A DNA stretch of 32,370 bases from Prevotella sp. Its GTDB lineage: Bacteria > Bacteroidota > Bacteroidia > Bacteroidales > Bacteroidaceae. Made by a program: the position numbers and the translations under genes. Shown one piece after another: positions 1 to 10,739 of this stretch (position 1 is its first letter; each line of letters opens with the position of its first letter). Under the pieces are notes generated by a model. That model had not been told where the DNA came from. It did not search any database and saw only the letters and a list, made by a program, of their open reading frames with translations. Location of the stretch: contig JAGAAJ010000033.1 in NCBI GenBank assembly GCA_017615355.1, positions 1 through 32,370 on the forward strand, written 5' to 3'.

Positions 1-429
1 AAGGACGACAAAGGCTCGCCCATCTTCGGTTTTCAGGTCTTCATCGAAGGCGTGGAGGGCGGCAAGGCCCAAGGCTACTCAAAGAAGGAGGCCCAGCAGC
101 TGTCGTCGAAAGAGACGCTGGAACGCCTGCGCCGCGAACCCCAGTTCATCGACAGCATCTTCGCCGCCAAGTCGGAACGAACGAAGATGGAGGAAGAGCC
201 CACTATGGCCGCGCCGAACATCGAAACATTATCGGAGGCACCGATTTTTCCGGACAATCCGGTAATTCCAGAAAGCCCTGAAATCCCTGAGACTCCAGAA
301 GCCCCTGCGGCCCAATCGGCTCCCCCTGACGACGAGTTCGATCTCTCAGACATCACCCACAATCCCAAGGAGTTGTCAAGGGAAGAGATCATCGCCGCCG
401 CTGAAGAAGCCGCCTTCGCCGAATCATAG
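1..429 (+). CDS. rnc: Ribonuclease III, C-terminal part (partial, 5' end outside window)
   Basis: The frame is open from base 1, so the gene starts upstream of the window. The first ~45 visible residues read like the second half of a double-stranded-RNA-binding domain: an FQVFIEG strand, then a glycine-rich turn followed by GYSKKEAQQLSSKETLERL, which matches the family pattern G-x-G-x-SKKEAE-x-x-AA-x-x-AL-x-x-L. RNase III cuts dsRNA in rRNA and mRNA processing and carries this domain at its C-terminus. After FAAKSER follows an ~80-residue low-complexity acidic/proline tail containing PES-PEI-PET-PEA, encoded by 9-bp repeats, ending at TAG 427-429. The catalytic RNase III domain is not visible, so another dsRBD protein is possible; the call rests on the domain pattern and the known form of the Bacteroidota enzyme. 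Confidence 0.68.
   Translation, partial: KDDKGSPIFGFQVFIEGVEGGKAQGYSKKEAQQLSSKETLERLRREPQFIDSIFAAKSERTKMEEEPTMAAPNIETLSEAPIFPDNPVIPESPEIPETPEAPAAQSAPPDDEFDLSDITHNPKELSREEIIAAAEEAAFAES
268..312 (+). repeat. 9-bp tandem repeat coding (PEx)n
   Basis: Five consecutive 9-bp units begin at 268, 277, 286, 295 and 304, each of the form CCnGnnnnn. They encode PES, PEI, PET, PEA and PAA in the tail of the RNase III-like protein. The period is a multiple of three, so copy-number change would only alter tail length. Confidence 0.75.
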
Positions 430-433
430 TGTG

Positions 434-454
434 TCTGGCGGTTTCCCCGCCAGA
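434..454 (+). terminator. Hairpin downstream of rnc
   Basis: A perfect 8-bp stem, TCTGGCGG (434-441) pairing with CCGCCAGA (447-454), has a 5-nt loop and lies 4 bp after the rnc stop codon. No U-run follows, so it may be a weak terminator, an mRNA 3'-end stabiliser or an attenuator before the glycosidase genes. No convincing promoter is visible between it and the next start. Confidence 0.45.
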
Positions 455-465
455 TTCACCATTAA

Positions 466-3234
<2,769 letters not shown>

Positions 3235-3252
3235 TTGATAATTTTTCTGACA

Positions 3253-3279
3253 ACGAATAATACGAATTACACGAATCAA
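3253..3279 (+). repeat. Three 9-bp tandem units before second GH2 gene
   Basis: Units ACGAATAAT, ACGAATTAC and ACGAATCAA fill most of the 49-bp gap before the ATG at 3284. The end of the array, TACACGAATCAA, recurs just before the start at 9275. Confidence 0.75.
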
Positions 3280-3283
3280 TAAT

Positions 3284-6151
3284 ATGCGTCGCCTGAGTTT
3301 ATTCTTTATTCTTTTTTCCTGTATCTTTAGCAGCACAGCTGCGCAGGAGACTGAGCGTCTCTACCTCAGCGGCACGGGCTGCGACGATATGGTGGAGTGG
3401 GACTTCAAATGCACCGATGGGCGTAACAGCGGCCAATGGACGAAGATTGGTGTTCCCTCGTGTTGGGAGCTACAGGGGTTCGGCACCTACCAATACGGTA
3501 TGCGATTTTATGGCAAGGCCACACCTGAAGGCATCGCCGACGAGAAAGGCCTTTATAAGACCGAGTTCTCGCTGCCGCAGGAGTGGCAAGGCTTCCAGAT
3601 ACAGCTGGTCTTCGAGGCTGTCTTCACCGATGCCAACGTCACCATCAACGGACGCAAGGCTGGCGCAGGCCTTTATCAAGGCGGCTTTACGCGGCACACC
3701 ATCGACGTGAGCGATCGTGTGTTCTTCGGGCCGAAGAAAAAAAACCGCTTGGAGGTGGAAGTCTCGAAGGAGAGCGCAAACGCACAGGTGAACCTTGCTG
3801 AGCGCCGCGCCGACTACTGGAACTTCGGCGGCATCTGGCGTCCTGTTTTTATTGTGGCAAAGCCCATGCAGAACATCAGTCGCGTGGCGATTGACGCAAA
3901 AGCCGACGGCCGTTTCCAAGCCGACGTTTTCCTCAACCGTGCCCTGCCAGGCTGTTCAGTATGTGTCGATATCATCGACACCAAAGGGAAGAAGGAAGCC
4001 ACCAGTCCCGCTATGACTATAGCCAGTGACCAAGCCCATATTGATTTCACCGTCAACAGCCCCAAGCTGTGGACGGCTGAGACGCCGAATCTCTACACCG
4101 CCGTCTTCACGCTGAAGGACGCACAGGGCAAGACCCTCCATGTGGAGCGCCAACGCTTCGGCTTCCGCACCATTGAATATCGCCACTCCTATAACGGTGA
4201 TGACGGTGACGGTGTCTTCATCAACGGCCAAAAAGTTATCATGAAGGGCGTCAACCGCCACAGTTTCCGCCCTGAGAGTGGCCGCACAATCTCCAAGACG
4301 AAGAATATTGAGGATGTATTGCTCATCAAGTCGATGAACATGAACGCCGTGCGACTCAGTCATTATCCCGCTGACCCTGAATTCCTCGATGCTTGCGACT
4401 CGCTCGGCCTCTATGTAGAGTGCGAGCTGCCTGGCTGGCACTGGGCACACGAAACCATCGTGGGCTCACAGATTGCTGAGGATATGGTGACTCGCGATGT
4501 CAACCACCCCAGCATCATCTTCTGGAGCAACGGCAATGAGGGCGGCTTTAACTATGAGCTGGAGTCGGTATTCACGACGCTCGACCCTCAGCAGCGTGTC
4601 GTCCTCTACCCGTGGGCCAATCGCAACGGCTTTGAGACGAAACACTACCGTTCGTGGGGCGAGACAGCGGAGTATATGCGCCAAAAAGAGATATTCATGC
4701 CCACCGAGTTCCTGCACGGTCTCTATGACGGTGGTCACGGTGCAGGTCTGAAGGATTACTGGCAACTAATGATGTCTAATCCCCGCTGTGCCGGTGGATT
4801 CCTCTGGGACCTGATGGATCAAGCCGTTGTCCGTACAGACAAGAACGGCATTCTTGACCCCGTTGGCAACTTCGGATCTGACGGTATCTTCGGCCCTCAC
4901 ATGGAGAAGGAAGGCTCGTACTATACCATCCGCGAAGTGTGGAGTCCCATCCAAATCACAGCTTCCACCTCGGAATACTCAGCTTTCAGCTCCCAGCACT
5001 TATTGCTCGGCAAAGAGCTCGTCATTAAAAACGCATACGACTTTACCAACCTTAAAGACTGTTCGCTTCGCTATCGGTGGATAGACCTGCCATTCTATGG
5101 CGGGACAGCTGAAAAGGTAGTCAGTGAGGGCACAATCACACTACCGTCGGCAGCACCCGGAGAAAGCATCACGCTTCCCTTGCCGAAAGGCAACGGGGCC
5201 ATGCTCGAGCTCACCGCCATCGACCCACACGCCCAAGAGGTGATGACGTGGCGATTCCTGAAGAATCAACAGTTTCCTACTGACTGGTTATTAGGTGTGA
5301 AGTCTCAAACAAAGACTGAGACCGACAACGAGCTCAAAGTGACGGTAGGACCAACCAGCTACACCTTCTCAAAAAAAGACGGGCGTCTTATGGGAGTGAA
5401 GACCGCCAACCACACTTACAGCCTCAGCAACGGCCCTCGCTTCATCGCTGCCAAGCGCGCCGACCGCAGCGACGACGGTTTTTATAATCATGACGACAAA
5501 GAGGCCTTCCAAAAGAAGACGCAATACACAGAATATGCCGACCAAGGCGAATTTGCCGGTTTCGAATTGTCCGACAATGGCCATCTCACTGCCAATTATC
5601 GTCATGGCAGTCTGCAGAAGGTCGACTGGTGGTTCTTCGACGACAGCAGCGTATTACTCTCGGCCAAGGCCACGTTCAACGGCGTGGTAGACCTCATGGG
5701 CATCTGCTTCGACTACCCCGAAGCTCTCGTTAAGAGCAAGCGCTGGGTGGGCCGTGGCCCTTACCGCGTATGGCAAAACCGCCTCGACGGACCGCAATAT
5801 GGCTACTGGCAGACCGACTACAACGACCCCATCCCTGGCGAGAGCTGGCAGTATCCTGAGTTCAAGGGCTATTTCGCCGGCGTGCAATGGATGCAGCTGC
5901 AGACCAGCGAGGGTGCCATCGGCATCTCACCAGCCCACAGTCTCCAAGAGCCAACGTACATCGGGGTCTTCACCCCTCGCGACGGGCGCGACCATATCCT
6001 CTATACACTCCCTGAAACGGGCATCGCACTGTTCAACATCATCCCAGCCGTGCGCAATAAGGTAAACACCACCGACCTCAATGGCCCCAGCGCCCAGCCC
6101 CATTGGGCAAAAGGCCTCGAAGCTCTCTCAGCAAGACTCTGGTTCGAATAA
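3284..6151 (+). CDS. Exported GH2 glycosidase (second, divergent)
   Basis: 955-aa family 2 glycoside hydrolase with a signal peptide (MRRLSLFFILFSCIFSSTAAQ). The order is a jelly-roll N-domain (VPSCWELQGFGTYQYG, ~residues 60-80), an Ig-like domain, a TIM barrel (NRHSFRPESGRT, then [18 protein letters not shown]) and a long C-terminal beta region with GRGPYRVWQNRLDGPQYG. The acid/base is Glu419 in SNGNEGG; the nucleophile is probably Glu475 in PTEFLHG. TEFLHGLYDGGHG replaces the usual SEYxHxxGN, so this is not a classical LacZ and the sugar specificity (galactoside, glucuronide or other) cannot be read from sequence. It lies 49 bp after the first GH2 gene and runs directly into the next gene (TAA-T-ATG). 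Confidence 0.85.
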   Translation: MRRLSLFFILFSCIFSSTAAQETERLYLSGTGCDDMVEWDFKCTDGRNSGQWTKIGVPSCWELQGFGTYQYGMRFYGKATPEGIADEKGLYKTEFSLPQEWQGFQIQLVFEAVFTDANVTINGRKAGAGLYQGGFTRHTIDVSDRVFFGPKKKNRLEVEVSKESANAQVNLAERRADYWNFGGIWRPVFIVAKPMQNISRVAIDAKADGRFQADVFLNRALPGCSVCVDIIDTKGKKEATSPAMTIASDQAHIDFTVNSPKLWTAETPNLYTAVFTLKDAQGKTLHVERQRFGFRTIEYRHSYNGDDGDGVFINGQKVIMKGVNRHSFRPESGRTISKTKNIEDVLLIKSMNMNAVRLSHYPADPEFLDACDSLGLYVECELPGWHWAHETIVGSQIAEDMVTRDVNHPSIIFWSNGNEGGFNYELESVFTTLDPQQRVVLYPWANRNGFETKHYRSWGETAEYMRQKEIFMPTEFLHGLYDGGHGAGLKDYWQLMMSNPRCAGGFLWDLMDQAVVRTDKNGILDPVGNFGSDGIFGPHMEKEGSYYTIREVWSPIQITASTSEYSAFSSQHLLLGKELVIKNAYDFTNLKDCSLRYRWIDLPFYGGTAEKVVSEGTITLPSAAPGESITLPLPKGNGAMLELTAIDPHAQEVMTWRFLKNQQFPTDWLLGVKSQTKTETDNELKVTVGPTSYTFSKKDGRLMGVKTANHTYSLSNGPRFIAAKRADRSDDGFYNHDDKEAFQKKTQYTEYADQGEFAGFELSDNGHLTANYRHGSLQKVDWWFFDDSSVLLSAKATFNGVVDLMGICFDYPEALVKSKRWVGRGPYRVWQNRLDGPQYGYWQTDYNDPIPGESWQYPEFKGYFAGVQWMQLQTSEGAIGISPAHSLQEPTYIGVFTPRDGRDHILYTLPETGIALFNIIPAVRNKVNTTDLNGPSAQPHWAKGLEALSARLWFE

Positions 6152-6152
6152 T

Positions 6153-9100
6153 ATGAAACGACTCCTCCTGTCATTTATCATTTGTCATTTGTCATTTAGC
6201 ATCAACGCTGCTGACACGCATAATCCTTGGACATTCTGGTACTGGATGTACGGGGCCGTCAGCGAGGCGGGCATCAAGGCCGATCTACAGGCTATGAAAG
6301 ATGTAGGCCTCGGTGGCTGCTACCTCATGCCCATTCGAGGATGGGAAGAAAAGCCTGATTATCAAGGTGATGTTCAGCAGCTAAGTCCGAAATTCTGGGA
6401 GATGGTGGACTATGCTATGCAACAGTCTGACTCTTTGGGACTCGGCATGGGCATTCACATCTGTGATGGCTTCGCCCTCGCTGGTGGTCCTTGGATAACG
6501 CCCGCAGAATCGATGCAGAAAATTGTATCGACGCAGACCCTCATTACGGGAGGTACTGGCAAATGCGATAGTCTCATTCAACCAACTAGTTACGAAGGCT
6601 ACTATGAGGACATTGCCTGTTTCGCCATACCCTCAGAGCACGGTGAACTGTGCGTAAAACCGGCTACACCTGTCATCACATTCTCATCTTCCATAACCCG
6701 TGATGAGAAAGGCACCTACCGTGCTTCAGAGCCTGGTTGGATTCAGTACAAATACCCTGAGACAGTTACCTTCCGTAGCGTCGAGATCATCCCCTCTGGG
6801 AATAACATCCAGTCACAGCGTCTCAAGATGCTGGTGAGCAACGATGGTGAGAAGTTCACACTCGTGAAACAGTTTGAGCCGGCTCGTCAGGGTTGGCAGG
6901 ATCAGGGCTACGGTTTCACCTACGCCATTCCCAAAACCTCTGGTCGCTATTTCCGTTTTGAGTGGACGCCAGAAGGCACTGAGCCAGGTTCCGAGGACCT
7001 GGATGCCGCCAAATGGAAGCCCGTGCTGAAACTGAAGGACATCCGTATGAGCGACCAGCTGCGCATCAATCAATGGGAAGGCAAGAGTGGTCTTCTTTGG
7101 CGTCTCGCTCCAGAGACCACTAAAGAAATCCCTGATGAAGACTGTGTCAAACTGAAGGACATTCGTCGCATAGAGCTTAAAGATGGACGATTGGCAGAGC
7201 CGCTTCCTAAGGGCAATTGGCTCGTTGTTCGTATTGGCCATACCTCCACAGGCTATACCAACGCTACCGCTGGTGGCGGCAAGGGTTTGGAGTGCGACAA
7301 ATTCTCAGAGGCTGTTGTCAGGAAACAAGTGAGCCAATGGTTTGGGAAGTTTATGGAGCGTCCACATAGCAATGTCGTAAAATATATGCATGTCGACTCT
7401 TGGGAGTGCGGTTCGCAGAACTGGAGCGACAACTTCGCTAAAGAATTCCTGCATCGTCGTGGCTATGATCTTATACCTTGGCTGCCTGCTATGGTGGGCA
7501 TTCCTCTTGAGAGTGCCGCCAAGAGTGAACAGGTGCTCAGAGACGTACGGCAGACCATTGATGAACTGAAGAATGAAGTGTTTTTTAAGACTGTTAGCGA
7601 CTGTGCCCATGCCTATGGTATGCAGCTTTCTGCAGAATGTGTTGCCCCGACGATGATGAGTGACGGCATGAGCCACTATCGCTATGCCGATATCCCCATG
7701 GGCGAATATTGGCTCAACTCTCCCACTCACGACAAACCCAATGACATGTTGGATGCCATCAGCGGCGGACATATCTATGGCAAGAACATCATCCAGGCTG
7801 AAGGTTTCACGGAGGTAAGAGGTGTATGGGACGAGACGCCTGCCAGCATCAAGTCATTGCTGGATCGTAACTTCGCCTTGGGCATGAATCGTCTGTTCTT
7901 CCACGTCACCGCTCATAACCCCTGGCTCGACAGGAAACCAGGAATGACACTCGATGGAATCGGTCTTTTCTTCCAACGTGACCAGACGTGGTTCCCTGAG
8001 GCCAAAGGGTTAGTGGACTATGTCACACGCTGTCAGAAGCTCCTGCAAAGAGGCAAACCTGTGATAGATATTGCTGTCTATACTGGGGAGGAAATGCCAA
8101 GACGAGCCCTCACGCCTGACCGTATTGTATCCATGTTACCAGGACTATTTGGAGCAGAGCGTGTGGCTTCAGAACAGAAGAGATTGGCTAATGTCGGGCA
8201 GCCGATGGAGGAATCGCCTGTAGGTGTGAACCATTCCGCCGGCATCCTCGATCTGAAGGACTGGATCAATCCGCTGCACGGCTATCAATACGATTCGATG
8301 AACAAAGACGCCCTGCTTAACATGCCATTTAATTACAAGGTGCTTGTCATCCCTGAGGGCTGTCTTGTCTCCGACGAAGTCCGCACCCGTATTGAAGCGC
8401 TTCGCCAGCAGGGCGTTGTCATCATTGACAAGCCCTTCACGCAAGATTCTATTCCAGGCGTACCCCGTGATGTGAAGATGAGCTATGGTGAAGGCATCGC
8501 ATACACCCATCGACGTGATGGCAATACGGACATTTATTTCATCGCTAACCAGACGTATAAGGAAGAACCTGTATTGATGGCGTTCAATGTCAGCGGTAAG
8601 CAGGTAGCATTCTATGATGCCGTTACAGACCAATACAGCTGTCCCAATTACTGGGAGCGGAACGGGCATACTGTCGTAGAGTGCGGTTTCCCCTCAGCAA
8701 GCAGTTCCGGGTTCTTTATCTTTTCAGATAGTGTTCTCACCTCACAGGAAGAAGCCCCCTTTGTAACGAATAATTCCCAAATGGAAACAAAATATCTGCT
8801 TTGGGATATTTCCTTCCGAGAGACTGGTTTGACATTAAAGAGCCAGGAGCTCTTCGACTGGAGTCAGCATGCTAACGATAGAATTCGATATTTCAGCGGA
8901 CATGCACGCTATACAACGACGCTGAAGCTGAAGAAGGACGAAGTTCCGCAAGGCAGTGCTTGGCTCTCTTTCCCCAATGTGAAAGATATCGCCCATGTCT
9001 GGATTAATGGCAAGGACTATGGCATTGCCTGGACAGGACCTTATGAAGTGGAGATCACAGGAGCCTTGAAGAAAGGCAAGAATATGATCGAGATAGAGGT

Positions 9101-9254
9101 TGTCAACACCTGGCACAATGCCATACGTGGAGCAGACCAAGGGAAAGCACCTTTCGATGGAATCTGGACAAATGCCAAACATCGTACCAAGGGTGACGGT
9201 TTATTGCCAGCAGGACTTCTCGAGCAACCTGTCATTTTTACAACCACGTATTAA
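6153..9254 (+). CDS. Exported GH106-like alpha-L-rhamnosidase
   Basis: 1033-aa protein. The start at 6153 is preferred over an in-frame upstream codon because it begins a signal peptide and lies 1 bp after the preceding stop, suggesting translational coupling. N-terminal NPWTFWYWMYGAVSEAGI and KADLQAMKDVGLGG, and central HVDSWECGSQNWSDNF followed by EFLHRRGYDLIPWLPAMVG, fit family GH106, whose characterised members release L-rhamnose from pectic rhamnogalacturonans. Glu418 in DSWE is a likely catalytic or metal-site residue. An F5/8-like beta-sandwich (~residues 190-290, YPETVTFRSVEI) interrupts the barrel, and a C-terminal galactose-binding-like domain (AHVWINGKDYG) ends the protein. The hydrophobic core of the signal peptide is encoded by four 7-bp repeats. 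Confidence 0.83.
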   Translation: MKRLLLSFIICHLSFSINAADTHNPWTFWYWMYGAVSEAGIKADLQAMKDVGLGGCYLMPIRGWEEKPDYQGDVQQLSPKFWEMVDYAMQQSDSLGLGMGIHICDGFALAGGPWITPAESMQKIVSTQTLITGGTGKCDSLIQPTSYEGYYEDIACFAIPSEHGELCVKPATPVITFSSSITRDEKGTYRASEPGWIQYKYPETVTFRSVEIIPSGNNIQSQRLKMLVSNDGEKFTLVKQFEPARQGWQDQGYGFTYAIPKTSGRYFRFEWTPEGTEPGSEDLDAAKWKPVLKLKDIRMSDQLRINQWEGKSGLLWRLAPETTKEIPDEDCVKLKDIRRIELKDGRLAEPLPKGNWLVVRIGHTSTGYTNATAGGGKGLECDKFSEAVVRKQVSQWFGKFMERPHSNVVKYMHVDSWECGSQNWSDNFAKEFLHRRGYDLIPWLPAMVGIPLESAAKSEQVLRDVRQTIDELKNEVFFKTVSDCAHAYGMQLSAECVAPTMMSDGMSHYRYADIPMGEYWLNSPTHDKPNDMLDAISGGHIYGKNIIQAEGFTEVRGVWDETPASIKSLLDRNFALGMNRLFFHVTAHNPWLDRKPGMTLDGIGLFFQRDQTWFPEAKGLVDYVTRCQKLLQRGKPVIDIAVYTGEEMPRRALTPDRIVSMLPGLFGAERVASEQKRLANVGQPMEESPVGVNHSAGILDLKDWINPLHGYQYDSMNKDALLNMPFNYKVLVIPEGCLVSDEVRTRIEALRQQGVVIIDKPFTQDSIPGVPRDVKMSYGEGIAYTHRRDGNTDIYFIANQTYKEEPVLMAFNVSGKQVAFYDAVTDQYSCPNYWERNGHTVVECGFPSASSSGFFIFSDSVLTSQEEAPFVTNNSQMETKYLLWDISFRETGLTLKSQELFDWSQHANDRIRYFSGHARYTTTLKLKKDEVPQGSAWLSFPNVKDIAHVWINGKDYGIAWTGPYEVEITGALKKGKNMIEIEVVNTWHNAIRGADQGKAPFDGIWTNAKHRTKGDGLLPAGLLEQPVIFTTTY
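6171..6198 (+). repeat. Heptanucleotide repeat (TCATTTR)4 in a signal peptide
   Basis: Units TCATTTA, TCATTTG, TCATTTG and TCATTTA begin at 6171, 6178, 6185 and 6192, only 18 bp after the start codon. They encode the SFIICHLSF core of the GH106-like protein's signal peptide. The period is not a multiple of three. Confidence 0.9.
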
Positions 9255-9274
9255 GCAAAGTACACGAATCAAAT

Positions 9275-10726
9275 ATGAAGAAGTTTATCTGTGTCATCTG
9301 CACCATCTGTGGCTTCATCACAGCCGCACAATCAAAAGTCACGCTGCCTCATTTTTTTAGCGACAACATGGTGCTGCAGCAGCAGTCGGAGTGTAACATT
9401 TGGGGAAAAGCGGACGTTGGTAAGTCTGTGGTTGTTATCACCTCGTGGGACAAGAAGTCGTATTCAGCAAAGGTCGACAATAACGGCGATTTTCTAGTGA
9501 AGGTAAAAACCCCTGAAGCTGGCGGGCCTTACGACATCACATTCGCCCTGGCTACTATCAGCAAGTCATCTGCTGCCTCATCAGGAATGGCCTACGACTG
9601 CACTTTGCACAATGTGATGATTGGCGAAGTGTGGATATGCTCTGGGCAGTCGAATATGGAGATGCTGATGAAGGGCTATAAGGCACAGCCTGTGGAGAGC
9701 GCGACCGAAGAATTGTTCTCCTGCAAAGACAATGAGTTGCGATTGTTCTATGCCAAGCGATTAGCATCATTAGAGCCCCAGCAAGACCTTGCCGGCTCTT
9801 GGCAAGAAGCAGATATAGCAAGTGTTCGCGAGTTCTCGGCTACTGCCTATTTCTTCGGCAAGGCCCTGAGAAAAGCCCTCGGCGTTCCTGTAGGGTTGAT
9901 TTGTACGGCTTTTGGCGGTTCAGCCTGCGAAGCGTGGATGAATGCCGACTGGCTGAAGGCCTTCCCCAAGGTACAGCAGACCATTACTGAGGAGGATGTG
10001 AAGAAACTCCTGCAACGTTGTCCGACAGCCCTCTACAACGGACAACTCAAGCCCCTTATCGGCTACGGCATCCGAGGTGCTATCTGGTATCAGGGCGAGG
10101 ACAATGTGCCCCGCTATGATTTCTATGCTCCCCTACTCTCCCGAATGATTCAGGGCTGGCGGTCAGAATGGCAACAAGGCGATTTCCCTTTCTACTATTG
10201 TCAGATTGCTCCTTTCGACTATAGCGTCACCGACTGGGCCCTCTACAATAGTGCCCTGCTTCGTGAACAACAGTCAAAGGTAGAAACAATGGTCGACAAC
10301 TGTCGTATGGCTGTGTTGTTGGATACAGGTATCAAGGATGTTATCCATCCTCGGAAGAAGCGTCTCGCTGGAGAACGTCTCGCCATCCTCGCCCTTGCTA
10401 ATACCTATGAAGTTAAAGGGCTGCCCGACTTCGCGACATATAAAGATGTAGAGTTTAAAAACGATACGGCAGTTGTCAGTTTTGATCGGAGTAAGGAATG
10501 GGTTTACTTCGAACACGATGGCACCTCTCAGAATTTCGAGGTAGCAGGCGACGATAAGGTATTCCATCCTGCGACAAAGGTATGGACCAATCGCAATCGC
10601 GTCTATGTCATCTGCAACGAGGTCAAAGCACCCGTTGCCGTACGTTACGCCTTCAAGGACTGGGTCGTCGGCGACTTGATGCACGACGGTCTGCCCGTGA
10701 GTTCTTTCCGCACCGATAACTGGTAA
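9275..10726 (+). CDS. Exported SGNH/SASA-type carbohydrate acetylesterase
   Basis: 483-aa protein with a signal peptide (MKKFICVICTICGFITAAQ) and the sialate-O-acetylesterase-like (SASA, PF03629-type) fold. The N-terminal beta domain has the typical LPHFFSDNMVLQQQSECNIW. The nucleophile is Ser126 in CSGQSNMEM. Further conserved blocks are GGSACEAWM and IWYQGEDNV, and the Asp355/His358 pair lies in KDVIHPRKK. Such enzymes remove O-acetyl groups from sialic acid or from plant polysaccharides. Beside GH106, GH2 and GH141-like genes, a pectin or hemicellulose acetyl ester is the likelier substrate (inference). It begins 20 bp after the GH106-like gene. Confidence 0.87.
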   Translation: MKKFICVICTICGFITAAQSKVTLPHFFSDNMVLQQQSECNIWGKADVGKSVVVITSWDKKSYSAKVDNNGDFLVKVKTPEAGGPYDITFALATISKSSAASSGMAYDCTLHNVMIGEVWICSGQSNMEMLMKGYKAQPVESATEELFSCKDNELRLFYAKRLASLEPQQDLAGSWQEADIASVREFSATAYFFGKALRKALGVPVGLICTAFGGSACEAWMNADWLKAFPKVQQTITEEDVKKLLQRCPTALYNGQLKPLIGYGIRGAIWYQGEDNVPRYDFYAPLLSRMIQGWRSEWQQGDFPFYYCQIAPFDYSVTDWALYNSALLREQQSKVETMVDNCRMAVLLDTGIKDVIHPRKKRLAGERLAILALANTYEVKGLPDFATYKDVEFKNDTAVVSFDRSKEWVYFEHDGTSQNFEVAGDDKVFHPATKVWTNRNRVYVICNEVKAPVAVRYAFKDWVVGDLMHDGLPVSSFRTDNW

Positions 10727-10739
10727 TCATCTATCGAAC

